Source: an uncultured Bacteroidales bacterium (GTDB lineage Bacteria; Bacteroidota; Bacteroidia; Bacteroidales; F082). From it: 64,000 nt of DNA. Every line of letters starts with the position of its first letter. Position 1 is the first letter of the stretch. Below the pieces are notes generated by a model that ran no database searches, was not told the origin of the DNA, and saw nothing but the letters and a program-made list of their open reading frames with translations. Below, in pieces: positions 15,644 to 25,495 of the stretch. The stretch is from contig CAMHFN010000013.1 in assembly GCA_946184615.1 (NCBI GenBank), positions 1 through 64,000 of the forward strand. Reading direction: 5' to 3'. Both the position numbers and the translations under genes were made by a program.

Positions 15644-18600
15644 ATGAAACAAAGAATTACTCTTCTGTCGGCAGTGTTGATACTGCTGGCATTCCTCACC
15701 CAGCCTTTGGGATTAAGGGGACAAAACAGGACGGAAGTCACCGACCAGTTGGATCGCGACCTAACTGGAGTGACCGGTTCATCGTATGCTGCATGGAGTG
15801 GTGTTACCAGCAACTCCGATGCCGTGTATGCTGGACAGAGCGCTGGAGGAAACAGTTCCATTCAGCTGAGAAGCAACGGCAACAGCTCAGGAATTGTCAC
15901 CACCGCTTCGGGCGGCACGTTGACCTCCGTCAGTGTCACTTGGAATTCAAACACCGCTGATGGCAGGACACTGAATGTGTATGGAAGCAACACTGCCTAT
16001 TCCGATCCGGCTGAGTTATATAGCGGAGAAACTCAGGGAACGTTACTAGGCACTATTGTCAAGGGTAGCTCCACCTCTCTTTCCATTAGCGGAAACTACG
16101 CCCATGTCGGTCTTCGTTCCGACAATGGTGCGATGTACCTGCAAGAGATTGACATCACCTGGTCAGATGGTGGAGGAAGTACGGTGCAAACCGTGGAAAC
16201 CCCGACCTTCTCTCCTGCCGGTGGCACCTACAGCGAAGCCCAAACCGTGACCCTCTCCTGTGCGACGGAAGGTGCTTACATCCTTTATACCACCAATGGC
16301 ACCAACCCCACCCCGAACAGCACTGTTTACGCCTCTCCCCTGGCCATCAGCACCACTACCACGGTGAAAGCCATAGCCAAAAAGGAAGGCATGAACAATA
16401 GCCCTGTAGCTTCTGCTACCTACACCATCCAGCAACAAACGAGTTCCATCACTACTATCGCCGCCCTCTGGGATTTTGCTGAAAGTGTGGGGAATACGGC
16501 CACCTCGACGAGCGTAACCTTCAACGACTGGTATGTGACAGGCGTGAAGAACAGCCAGGTCTGGGTTTCCGACGGCCAGTATGGCTTCCTCATTTACCAA
16601 CAAGGGAATGGCTTTGCGGCTGGCGACAAACTGAATGGCACCGTCACCTGCGACGTGCTGTTATTCCAAAACCGTTATGCTGAGGTCACCGGAGTTACCG
16701 CGACCGACCTCACGGTCACTTCCAACCAAGAAGTGCCTGTGCTTACCACGACCATCGGAGATCTTCAACTCAGGAACTACGGCACCGCCATCGACTTGGG
16801 CACGCTGACCTACAACGGCACAGCCTTTGTCGACCAAGCCAATGCTTCCATCCCACCTTACAACCAATTCAACCTCAGCCCCAACCCGATCACTTCGCTC
16901 GTATCAGGCACGCAATACCATGTCAAGGGCGTTTCCATTATCTATTTCCCCAATGGAGGCAATCCCGTTCAACAAGTTGCACCCCGTGATGCCAGCGATT
17001 TTGAAGAAGTGTCAGGCCCCTCGCAAAATGTGGCCACCCCAACCTTCACCCCCGCCGCAGGTACTTATTACGAATCCCAAAGTGTAAGCATTGCCTGTGC
17101 TACCCAAGGGGCTACCATCCATTACACTCTTGATGGCTCAACACCGACCTTAAACTCCACCGTTTACACTTCACCCATCACCATTGACGAAACCACCACC
17201 GTGAAAGCCATGGCAGTGAAAGAAGGATTGAACGACAGCAACGTGGCTACGGCCATCTACACCATCAACCTCACCCCAGGTCAAGAAACCACCTATACCT
17301 TGATTACCAATGTCAACGCCTTGGTGGAAGGTGAGAAATACATCATCGTGGGTATCAAAGGGGAAGAATACAAAGCGTTGGGAAAACAAAACACCAACAA
17401 CCGTATTGCTGCCGATGTCACCTCTTCCAACAATGTCATCACCACCACCCCAGCAAGCGGAGCTGACGATGATGCCGCTTTTGAGCTCACACTAGGTCAA
17501 GAGGACGGTTATTGGACCTTCTTCGATGCCGTCAATGGGGGCTACCTCTACGCAGCAAGTTCATCAGCCAACTACTTGAGAAACCAGGCCGAGAACGACG
17601 CTAACGGTCAGTGGTCCATTGAAATCGCTCCCAACGGTGTCGCCACCATCATCGCACAAGGTGAAAACACCCACAACATGATGCGTCTCAACAACAGCGG
17701 CACACCTTTCTCATGCTATGTCTCAGGACAGCTGGACATCTATCTGTATAAGGCTGGCGATGTCCCCACTCCACCACCTCCCACCTATTATGCCATCACC
17801 ATCTCCAACAACATCACGCATGGCACCGTCACGGCTTCAGCTCAGAGTGCCGCGGCAGGCGAAACGATTACCGTGGACGCCATTCCTGACGACAATTATG
17901 TACTGTCAAGCCTGACCTACAGCTACGCTGGTGCCAACCCCGTCAACATCATGCAAACGATGCTGTTTGTCATGCCATCCAGCGATGTCACCATCAATGC
18001 CACCTTCACCGAAGAAGGTTCCAACGAACCCATCACCATTGCTGAAGCTAGAGCCCTGGCCACCGACACCTACGCTTTGGTGCAAGGGGTGGTCACCTTC
18101 ATCGACGGACGTAACGTGTACATCCAAGACGAGACCGCTGGTATCGACCTCTTCCTCAACAGCAACACGGTTCCTGAGAATCTGGCTCTTGGTGATATGG
18201 TGCAGGCCTATGGCAAACGCTCTGCTTACAATGGACTGATTGAACTTACTGCCATCGATGGCAGCAATGCAACCCAGTTCAGCATCCTCTCGAGTGGGAA
18301 TGATTTGCCTGTGAATGTGAAGACGATTGCCGAAATTCTGGATGACTTCAATGGAAACAACATGCTGCAATCTACCCGTGTCCAGATTGTAGAGGCCACC
18401 ATTGGTGCCATCAACACCTCCAACAACACCCCCATCACACAGGATGATCACACCATAAACATCTACAAGATACCCGTTGTCGAAGGTCTTTTGGAAGGCG
18501 ACATGGTCACCGTTATCGGTGTTGTTGGCTGCTTCAACAATCCGCAACTCCGTATTGCCTTACCCGACGATGTCCAGTTTACGCATCCGTCAACACAAAC

Positions 18601-21600
18601 TGTAGCCACACCGACCTTCTCACCTGTTGCTGGCACCTATTATGAGACCCAGAACGTAACCCTCGCTTGCGCCACGGAGGGAGCCACCATTTATTATACT
18701 ACCGATGGCAGTGACCCGACCCCCAACAGCATGGTGTACTCGGAGGCCATCACCGTCAGCGAAACCACAACCATCAAGGCCTATGCCACCAAGGAAGATC
18801 TCGAGGACAGCGAAATCGCCACTGCGGTTTATGTCATCACCGACGCTCCCGTTGTCGGCGACTATGTTCGCATCGACAACCTTTCCTTGCTTGGCAATGG
18901 CTCCAAGGTGATCTTCGCCGCCCGTTACAATGAGAACGACAGCGAATACTTCGCCATGACCGCCCAGACCTCAGACAAACCCGAAGGCGTGCTCTTCACC
19001 AGCGTGTCCGGCAACATGGAAACGCTGCCTGCTTCCATCACCAATGAAGAAAGCACCTATTATTGGACGGTGACCACCGACGGCAACCACTACACCTTCA
19101 CCAATGCTGACGGTGAGATGCTCGGCTACACCACCGGCACCAACTTCTCCACAGGTGGCGACAACATCAACTGGACCATCGAATGGACCACCTCAGAAGC
19201 CTCCGCCATGGTTCCTGAATACAGTGCCTTCGTCATCGCCAACGCCAATGTCACCAACAGGGCGTTTGCCTTGAACAGCAACCACAACTTCGGTCCTTAC
19301 CACACGCAGAACATGGCCAGCGAGAACTACAATTTCTTCATCGACATCTTCGCCACCGAAGGAGGTACTCCTACTTGCGCCACCCCAACCTTCAGTCCTG
19401 AAGCTGGCACCTATTTCGCAGCGCAAACGGTCACCATCAACTGCGGCACTGCTGACGCTACCATCTACTATACCTTGGATGGCAGTGACCCAACGCCCAA
19501 CAGCCTAGAGTACACGGAACCCATTTTGGTCAGCGAAAACACCACCATCAAGGCCATCGCCATGAAGGAAGATTTCAACGACAGTAACATCGCTGAAGCC
19601 GAATACATCATCGTCATCGGTGCAGTCACCATCTTCAACCAAGACTGGGAAGGCGACATGAATGGATGGACCTTCGTCTCTGTACAAGGCAACAAGCCGT
19701 GGTTCATCGGAGAATACAACAACAACCACTACGCCAATGCCAACGGATACAACGGTGGTGCTAATGAGCAGTGGTGCATCTCCCCCGCTTTCAATCTCGA
19801 TGCGTGCAGTGACGCTACGCTCACCTTTAGGAATGCCATGAAGTTTACAGGACCCGATATGGTACTCTGCATCTCCAACAACTACGACGGTGCCAATCCA
19901 GCATCAGCCACTTGGACAGAACTCGACTATGTGAAATCTGCAGGCAACTACGAGTGGACTGAATCGGGCACCATCAGCCTGGCCAACTTCAGCGGCTCGA
20001 ATTGCTACATCGGCTTCAAATACATCTCCACAGAGACCGAAGCCGCATCATGGGAGATTGATGACATCGTACTCATGGGATTCACCTCGGAGCCGGTGTT
20101 GAACATCACTCCGCTCACCCTGTCGGGATTCAGCTATTTCGTTGACAACGGTCCTTCAGCAGAACAGAGCTTCATGGTCTCCGGCTTTAACCTGACGGGC
20201 AATTTGATCTTGTCACTTACGAGTGACGAATTTGAGATGTCAGACCTCTCAGGCGATGACTTCGAAGCCTATCAAGAATTTGAGATTGAGCCTTATAACG
20301 GCGTTATCGAAGAAGTCATCTACGTGAGAATGGCTGAAGGCCTTGAGACTGGCAGTTATTCCGCCACCATCTATGTCGAATCTGAGTTGGGCGATGCCAC
20401 GATAGCGCTGAGCGGCACCGTTATGGAACAGGCTCAAGGTGGGGACTGGAACCGCATCAGCTCGCTTGAAGACCTCCACGATGGCGACCAGGTTGTCATT
20501 GCCTCACGTTACGACGCTGCAGTGAACAACGGCTACTACGCCATGACCGCCGAAGTCTCCGGCAAGCCAGAAGGTATTCTCTTCAACTCGGTGTTCGACA
20601 ATGGCACTGAATCCCTCCCCGATGAGATCGTCATGGATATTGCCAACTACGCCTGGACCGTCACCGTCAATGGTAACGTGATCACACTCGTTAACGCCAA
20701 CGGCGATGCCCTCGGTTACAATAGCAGCACCAACTTCGCTGGCAATGAAAGCATCAACTGGGAAATCAACTTGGGTACCTCCGGTGAAAACACCATGGTT
20801 CCCAACTACGATGGGTTCGTCATCAACAATCAGGAAAACAGCACCCGTTGTATTGCGAAGAACAACAACAACCGATTTGGTGCCTACCACACCAACAATC
20901 TCAACAGTGCGGAATACAACTTCTACCTCGACCTCTTCGTGCAGGGTGGCTCATCGACGCAAACCGTTGCCACACCCACATTCAGCGTGGCCTCTGGCAC
21001 CTATTATGAAGCAATTGACGTGGAAATCAGCTGCGCCACTCAAGGTGCCACCATTTACTACACCAACGACGGCAGCGAGCCCACAGCTCAATCCATGGTA
21101 TATGAAGGGGCCATCCATGTTGACAACAGCATGACCCTCAAGGCTATCGCCATGATGGAAGGCTTTGAGAACAGCGCTGTGGCCACGGCCAATTACAACA
21201 TCCTCCTGGGTCAGACCATCATCCTTTCCCAGGATTGGGAGGGTGAAATGAACGGTTGGACTTTTGTGTCGACCGAAGGCAACAAGCCTTGGACCGTGAA
21301 CAACTATGAAGGCAACCAATACGCCTACGCCAATGGCTACAACGACAGCGGCGACAATGAGCAATGGTGCATCTCGCCCGCCATGGATCTCTCCTACTAC
21401 GATGAAGTCACGCTCACCTTCCGCAATGCCAAGAACTACATGGGACCTGATCTTGAACTGGTCTTCGCCAACGACTACGATGGCCATAATCCCGCCACCG
21501 CCTCATGGCAACCACTCGATTTCAACAAGTCGAATGGAAACTTTGTGTGGACCGAGTCCGGTGAGATCATGCTTAAGGTGCTTCGCAGCGAAAGATGCCA

Positions 21601-21928
21601 TATCGCCTTCCGTTACACCAGCACCCTCAACGAAGGTGCCTCCGTGTGGCAAGTCGACGACATCTTTATCTTAGGTACCGGTTATGACAATGTGAACGAG
21701 ACCACGTTGGAAGTGAACCTCTGGAACCACGACAACGAGATCTTTGTTGAAAACCATACCAACAGCAACGTACAGATGAGGGTGTTCGACCTCTTGGGAC
21801 AACAAGTCCTGGTCAAAACCATCGGCATGGGCGAGCTCAGATTCTCACACCATCTCGCCAACGGCATGTATGTGGTTACCTTGCAGAACAACGAAGGACA
21901 AATGTCTGTCAAGATGGTGGTCAAATAA
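15644..21928 (+). CDS. 2094-aa modular T9SS surface protein
   Basis: An exported giant with a signal peptide (~1-27). Five chitobiase/beta-hexosaminidase C-terminal-type Ig-like modules lie at residues 184-262, 463-541, 987-1065, 1245-1323 and 1775-1853, each with TPTFSP.xGTY and ATIYYTxDGS.PT. Between them are an InlB/bacterial-repeat-like unit (~710-790), an OB-fold, nucleic-acid-binding-like pair (~795-985: VQGVVTFIDGRNVYIQD), and three related ~165-residue modules (~548-700, ~1070-1240, ~1600-1770). There are also two 'choice-of-anchor J' jelly rolls (~1324-1482 and ~1854-2010, both with QDWEGxMNGWTFVS). The C-terminal ~73 residues are a T9SS sorting domain. No catalytic site is seen, so adhesion or glycan binding is the likely role. 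It stands alone between its promoter and a terminator. Confidence 0.93.
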   Translation: MKQRITLLSAVLILLAFLTQPLGLRGQNRTEVTDQLDRDLTGVTGSSYAAWSGVTSNSDAVYAGQSAGGNSSIQLRSNGNSSGIVTTASGGTLTSVSVTWNSNTADGRTLNVYGSNTAYSDPAELYSGETQGTLLGTIVKGSSTSLSISGNYAHVGLRSDNGAMYLQEIDITWSDGGGSTVQTVETPTFSPAGGTYSEAQTVTLSCATEGAYILYTTNGTNPTPNSTVYASPLAISTTTTVKAIAKKEGMNNSPVASATYTIQQQTSSITTIAALWDFAESVGNTATSTSVTFNDWYVTGVKNSQVWVSDGQYGFLIYQQGNGFAAGDKLNGTVTCDVLLFQNRYAEVTGVTATDLTVTSNQEVPVLTTTIGDLQLRNYGTAIDLGTLTYNGTAFVDQANASIPPYNQFNLSPNPITSLVSGTQYHVKGVSIIYFPNGGNPVQQVAPRDASDFEEVSGPSQNVATPTFTPAAGTYYESQSVSIACATQGATIHYTLDGSTPTLNSTVYTSPITIDETTTVKAMAVKEGLNDSNVATAIYTINLTPGQETTYTLITNVNALVEGEKYIIVGIKGEEYKALGKQNTNNRIAADVTSSNNVITTTPASGADDDAAFELTLGQEDGYWTFFDAVNGGYLYAASSSANYLRNQAENDANGQWSIEIAPNGVATIIAQGENTHNMMRLNNSGTPFSCYVSGQLDIYLYKAGDVPTPPPPTYYAITISNNITHGTVTASAQSAAAGETITVDAIPDDNYVLSSLTYSYAGANPVNIMQTMLFVMPSSDVTINATFTEEGSNEPITIAEARALATDTYALVQGVVTFIDGRNVYIQDETAGIDLFLNSNTVPENLALGDMVQAYGKRSAYNGLIELTAIDGSNATQFSILSSGNDLPVNVKTIAEILDDFNGNNMLQSTRVQIVEATIGAINTSNNTPITQDDHTINIYKIPVVEGLLEGDMVTVIGVVGCFNNPQLRIALPDDVQFTHPSTQTVATPTFSPVAGTYYETQNVTLACATEGATIYYTTDGSDPTPNSMVYSEAITVSETTTIKAYATKEDLEDSEIATAVYVITDAPVVGDYVRIDNLSLLGNGSKVIFAARYNENDSEYFAMTAQTSDKPEGVLFTSVSGNMETLPASITNEESTYYWTVTTDGNHYTFTNADGEMLGYTTGTNFSTGGDNINWTIEWTTSEASAMVPEYSAFVIANANVTNRAFALNSNHNFGPYHTQNMASENYNFFIDIFATEGGTPTCATPTFSPEAGTYFAAQTVTINCGTADATIYYTLDGSDPTPNSLEYTEPILVSENTTIKAIAMKEDFNDSNIAEAEYIIVIGAVTIFNQDWEGDMNGWTFVSVQGNKPWFIGEYNNNHYANANGYNGGANEQWCISPAFNLDACSDATLTFRNAMKFTGPDMVLCISNNYDGANPASATWTELDYVKSAGNYEWTESGTISLANFSGSNCYIGFKYISTETEAASWEIDDIVLMGFTSEPVLNITPLTLSGFSYFVDNGPSAEQSFMVSGFNLTGNLILSLTSDEFEMSDLSGDDFEAYQEFEIEPYNGVIEEVIYVRMAEGLETGSYSATIYVESELGDATIALSGTVMEQAQGGDWNRISSLEDLHDGDQVVIASRYDAAVNNGYYAMTAEVSGKPEGILFNSVFDNGTESLPDEIVMDIANYAWTVTVNGNVITLVNANGDALGYNSSTNFAGNESINWEINLGTSGENTMVPNYDGFVINNQENSTRCIAKNNNNRFGAYHTNNLNSAEYNFYLDLFVQGGSSTQTVATPTFSVASGTYYEAIDVEISCATQGATIYYTNDGSEPTAQSMVYEGAIHVDNSMTLKAIAMMEGFENSAVATANYNILLGQTIILSQDWEGEMNGWTFVSTEGNKPWTVNNYEGNQYAYANGYNDSGDNEQWCISPAMDLSYYDEVTLTFRNAKNYMGPDLELVFANDYDGHNPATASWQPLDFNKSNGNFVWTESGEIMLKVLRSERCHIAFRYTSTLNEGASVWQVDDIFILGTGYDNVNETTLEVNLWNHDNEIFVENHTNSNVQMRVFDLLGQQVLVKTIGMGELRFSHHLANGMYVVTLQNNEGQMSVKMVVK
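16193..21202 (+). repeat. five 237-bp coding repeats (79-residue Ig-like units)
   Basis: Units at 16193-16429, 17030-17266, 18602-18838, 19376-19612 and 20966-21202. Each is exactly 237 bp with no length change and starts at [V/C][A/E]TPTFS. The identical length with diverged codons suggests old duplication maintained by the fold, not recent slippage. Confidence 0.85.
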
Positions 21929-21945
21929 CCATTTTAGTCCTTATG

Positions 21946-21981
21946 AAAAGGTCGGCTCATCCTCCTGGGCCGACCTTTTTT
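21946..21981 (+). terminator. intrinsic terminator after the giant protein gene
   Basis: GGTCGGC (21950-21956) pairs with GCCGACC (21969-21975), followed by six T. An A-run on the left side means it may also end the convergent fucosidase transcript, whose stop is at 21983. Confidence 0.85.
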
Positions 21982-21982
21982 A

Positions 21983-23332
21983 TTAGTAAGCAGAAACCCG
22001 AATAAGTTCCACCTCTCCTTTAGTCTTGATGATACGGATACGCAATTTCTCCATCTCGACGGGCTTGAAACGGATGATTCGTTTGTAACCTATGGTGGTC
22101 ATTTCCTCGTCGGTTTCTATAGGAAGCCATTTCCCGTTTCGGTAGTAGTTGATCGAGAAACGCTGCACTTTCTGACCTGACATGATGTTTTCCTGCAACA
22201 CAAGGCATTTTACTGTGGTGGGCATGTCGAAAGAAAAAATCATTTCGGAACGAGGGGCACGACGGTTGTCGACCCTTCCCTTTCGGTCTTTCAGCAAGTC
22301 TTCAGAGAAGGTGTTTTGTAAAGCATGATACCATTCCACTGCCCTCGTGGAGTCGGCAGCGCTGATTCTTCCATCGGATGCTACAGGAAAATTGAGCAAC
22401 AGATTGGCGTTACGGCCGACGCTATGGTAATAGATGTCCAACAGTTGTTCCAACGACTTCGGCTGCTCGTTTTCATGATAAAACCATCCGGGACGGATGG
22501 ACACATCCACTTCGGCAGGAAGCCACACCTCACCATCGGCGATTCCCGTGGCAAGCAATCGGGTATTATTTAAATCATCGAAGTCAAGGCTATAGGTGCA
22601 CCAAAGGGTGGAATTGGCACTTCCCTCTTCATTTCCAATCCATCTTAAAGTAGGCACAGTACCACCGAAGATCATCGTATGGGGGTATTTTGCCCAGATG
22701 ATTTCACGCGCTTTATCATATCGATAATATTCCTCCGCTTTTATGGACCTTGTTTCATTCGTTCCTCCATACCATCCATTGCCACCATTGGCACCGTCGA
22801 ACCAAAACTCGAAGAAAGGTCCATAATGGTCAACCAACTCTTGGATTTGCCGGTGATACAATTCCACATATTCAGGAGTCCCGTACGAAGCCTGATGCCG
22901 GTCCCAGGGGGATAGGTAGACGCCGAATTTCAAACCATGCTTGCGGCAAGCCTCGCAGAGTTCCCCCACCACATCGCCTTGACCATTTTTATAGGGTGAG
23001 TTTTTGATGGAATACGCTGTCGTTTCTGTTGGCCAAAGGCAGAACCCGTCGTGATGTTTGGCCGTAAGGATCACCCCTTTCATGCCACAGGCTTTGAGGG
23101 TAAGCACCCATTGCTCACAGTCCAAGTTGGATGGGTTGAACGTCGCGGCGGGGGTGTCGCCATAACCCCATTCCATACCATTGAAGGTGTTCAGTCCGAA
23201 GTGGATAAAAGCGTAGGTCTCCATGCGTTGCCATTCCAACTGCTGTTGGGTAGGAACTGGACCGACGATTTCAGGTTGGCGGACACAGGAGCACGCCAAC
23301 AAGAGTAGAAAAAGAAAAACGATTTGCTTCAT
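21983..23332 (-). CDS. alpha-L-fucosidase, GH29, lipoprotein
   Basis: A 449-aa exoglycosidase that releases L-fucose from glycans. The lipobox-like LLLACSC places it in the envelope. The GH29 barrel is recognisable from AFIHFGLNTFNGMEWG, ILTAKHHDGFCLW, KFGVYLSPWDRH and FEFWFDGANG with the nucleophile Asp at ~179. The acid/base residue is not assignable by eye. Residues ~345-449 look like a small beta-sandwich (F5/8-type) domain. An earlier TTG start was rejected in favour of the ATG at 23332. It is divergent from galK, which fits a locus for host- or plant-glycan sugars. Confidence 0.93.
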   Translation of the reverse strand: MKQIVFLFLLLLACSCVRQPEIVGPVPTQQQLEWQRMETYAFIHFGLNTFNGMEWGYGDTPAATFNPSNLDCEQWVLTLKACGMKGVILTAKHHDGFCLWPTETTAYSIKNSPYKNGQGDVVGELCEACRKHGLKFGVYLSPWDRHQASYGTPEYVELYHRQIQELVDHYGPFFEFWFDGANGGNGWYGGTNETRSIKAEEYYRYDKAREIIWAKYPHTMIFGGTVPTLRWIGNEEGSANSTLWCTYSLDFDDLNNTRLLATGIADGEVWLPAEVDVSIRPGWFYHENEQPKSLEQLLDIYYHSVGRNANLLLNFPVASDGRISAADSTRAVEWYHALQNTFSEDLLKDRKGRVDNRRAPRSEMIFSFDMPTTVKCLVLQENIMSGQKVQRFSINYYRNGKWLPIETDEEMTTIGYKRIIRFKPVEMEKLRIRIIKTKGEVELIRVSAY

Positions 23333-23400
23333 TTTTTTCAATTTTACCTCGCAAAATTAAACGAATTTTTTCATAACTTGCGCCCTTAAAACTTCATGCT

Positions 23401-24546
23401 ATGAACATCACCGAGTTAAAATGCATTTTCGCTGAACGTTTTGGCTATGAAGGTGTGGTTTACACCTCGCCTGGACGTGTCAATTTGATTGGCGAACACA
23501 CCGATTATAATGGAGGCTTCGTGTTTCCAGGGGCCATCGACAAAGGCATTTATGCCTGCATCCGTCTCAACGGAACCGACAAAGTCCGCGCCTACTCCAT
23601 CGACAAGGAAGACTATCGCGAGTTTGGCATGAATGAGGAAGACCATCCAAATACGCATTGGGCCAATTATATCTTTGGTGTATGCCGTGAAATCATCAAG
23701 CGGGGTTACCTACTTGAAGGCTTCGACACGGTGTTTTATGGCAATGTTCCTATTGGTGCAGGCATGTCGTCATCGGCGGCCTTGGAAAGCACTTTCGCCT
23801 TCGCGCTCAATGAGTTGCTGAACCTCGGCATCGACAAGTTCGAGTTGGCTCGCATCGGTCAAGCTACAGAGCACAACTACGTCGGCGTGAAATGCGGCAT
23901 TATGGACCAGTTTGCTTCCCTCTTCGGCAAGGCCGGTCACCTGATGCGCCTCAACTGCGCCACGATGGAATTTGAATACTTTCCCTTCAATCCCAAAGGC
24001 TACAAGGTGGTGTTGCTTGATACCGTCGTAAAACACGAGTTGGCATCGTCGGCCTATAACCGTCGGCGCGAATCGTGCGAGAATGCTTGCGCCCATATTG
24101 CTGCAAAGCATCCCGAGGTAAAGTACCTTAGCGATGCCTCTATGGCCATGCTGAATGAGGTGGATGTGGAGATCCCTGCCGAGGACTACATGCGTGCAGA
24201 ATATGTCATCGGTGAGAAGCAGCGCGTCCTTGACGTCTGCGCTGCCTTGGAAAAGGGTGATTATGAAACTGTTGGCAACCGCATGTACGGCACCCACTAT
24301 GGCATGAGCAAACTCTACGAAGTGAGCTGCGAGGAACTCGATTATCTCAACGACATCGCCAAGGAATGCGGTGTGACCGGCTCCCGTGTGATGGGTGGCG
24401 GCTTTGGTGGCTGCACCATCAACTTGGTGAAAGAAAGCCTTTACGATGTCTTCATCACTACAGCAAAAGAGAAATTCGCTGCCAAATTCGGACACGAACC
24501 CAAAGTTTATGATGTAGTAATCAGTGACGGAGCAAGAAGGTTGTAG
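23401..24546 (+). CDS. galK: galactokinase
   Basis: A 381-aa GHMP kinase that phosphorylates galactose to alpha-galactose-1-phosphate. It has the N-terminal signature SPGRVNLIGEHTDYNGGFV, the ATP loop VPIGAGMSSSAALES and the C-terminal GGGFGGCTINL motif. The length is standard. It is the first gene of a rightward sugar operon with a nucleotidyltransferase, galM and an MFS permease. A weak TAACTTGC element at ~23374 may be its promoter. Confidence 0.96.
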   Translation: MNITELKCIFAERFGYEGVVYTSPGRVNLIGEHTDYNGGFVFPGAIDKGIYACIRLNGTDKVRAYSIDKEDYREFGMNEEDHPNTHWANYIFGVCREIIKRGYLLEGFDTVFYGNVPIGAGMSSSAALESTFAFALNELLNLGIDKFELARIGQATEHNYVGVKCGIMDQFASLFGKAGHLMRLNCATMEFEYFPFNPKGYKVVLLDTVVKHELASSAYNRRRESCENACAHIAAKHPEVKYLSDASMAMLNEVDVEIPAEDYMRAEYVIGEKQRVLDVCAALEKGDYETVGNRMYGTHYGMSKLYEVSCEELDYLNDIAKECGVTGSRVMGGGFGGCTINLVKESLYDVFITTAKEKFAAKFGHEPKVYDVVISDGARRL

Positions 24547-24589
24547 TCTTTGTCATTACGAGCACACAACAATTCAACAATTCAACATA

Positions 24590-25495
24590 ATGAAACCAAC
24601 ATTATTAGTTTTAGCCGCTGGGATGGGATCCAGATACGGTGCTTTGAAGCAGATGGACGGCGTAGGTCCCAACAACGAAGCCATCCTCGATTATTCCATT
24701 TTCGACGCCAAGCGCGCCGGTTTCGGCAAGGTGGTCTTCGTGATTCGTGAAGACTTCGCCGATGCTTTCAAGAAAGTGAACAACGCCGAGAAATTCGGCA
24801 TCCCCGTAGAATATGTGTATCAGTCACTCGACAAACTGCCAGAAGGCTTCAGCGTTCCCGAAGGCCGTGTAAAACCCTGGGGCACCTGCCATGCCGTCTT
24901 GATGGCCAAGGACGTGATCCACGAACCCTTTGCAGCCATCAACGCCGACGACTTCTATGGCAAGGAAGCCTATGAAGTACTGGCTAAATACCTCATGGAA
25001 TGCGAAGGCAAGAAAGGCGCTTACAGCATGGTAGCCTACAAACTGCGCAACACCATGTCGGACTTCGGAACCGTGAGCCGCGGTATCTGCACCGCCGACG
25101 CGGAAGGCAACCTGCAGACCATCGTCGAGCGCACGGCCATCGGTCACACCGATGACGGCGGCGCAGCTTATACCGATGAGACAGGCAGCCATCCTTTGGA
25201 TATGGACTCCCTCGTTTCGATGAACTTCTTCGGCTTCACCCCCGATTTCTTTGAATATTCCGAGAAGGGTTTCGTCGAATTCCTAAAAGGACCTGCCCAG
25301 ACCAACATCAAAGCGGAGTTCTTCATCCCCTTGATGGTGAACCAAAGCATCCACGACGGCTCAGCCAAACTGAAAGTCCTGTCAAGCAACGCCTCGTGGT
25401 TTGGTGTCACTTACAAGGAAGACAAACCCGATGTGATGCGCAAGATCAGAACGTTGATTGAAAAAGGCGTTTATCCCAACGAATTATGGAAATAA
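24590..25495 (+). CDS. sugar-phosphate nucleotidyltransferase
   Basis: A 301-aa cytoplasmic enzyme with the GT-A pyrophosphorylase signature LVLAAGMGSRYGALKQMDGVGP, then WGTCHAVLMAK and INADDFYG (metal-binding Asp). Proteins of this type join a sugar-1-phosphate to UTP or another NTP. The position between galK and galM, with no galT seen in the window, suggests UDP-galactose or UDP-glucose synthesis, but the substrate is an inference. A frame extension upstream to 24524 overlaps galK and lacks the family start. Its last 10 bp overlap galM. Confidence 0.9.
   Translation: MKPTLLVLAAGMGSRYGALKQMDGVGPNNEAILDYSIFDAKRAGFGKVVFVIREDFADAFKKVNNAEKFGIPVEYVYQSLDKLPEGFSVPEGRVKPWGTCHAVLMAKDVIHEPFAAINADDFYGKEAYEVLAKYLMECEGKKGAYSMVAYKLRNTMSDFGTVSRGICTADAEGNLQTIVERTAIGHTDDGGAAYTDETGSHPLDMDSLVSMNFFGFTPDFFEYSEKGFVEFLKGPAQTNIKAEFFIPLMVNQSIHDGSAKLKVLSSNASWFGVTYKEDKPDVMRKIRTLIEKGVYPNELWK

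Noticed and set aside
17906-18547. 213-aa minus-strand ORF inside the giant protein gene
   Set aside because: Shadow of the repeat-bearing frame; no start context, no family.
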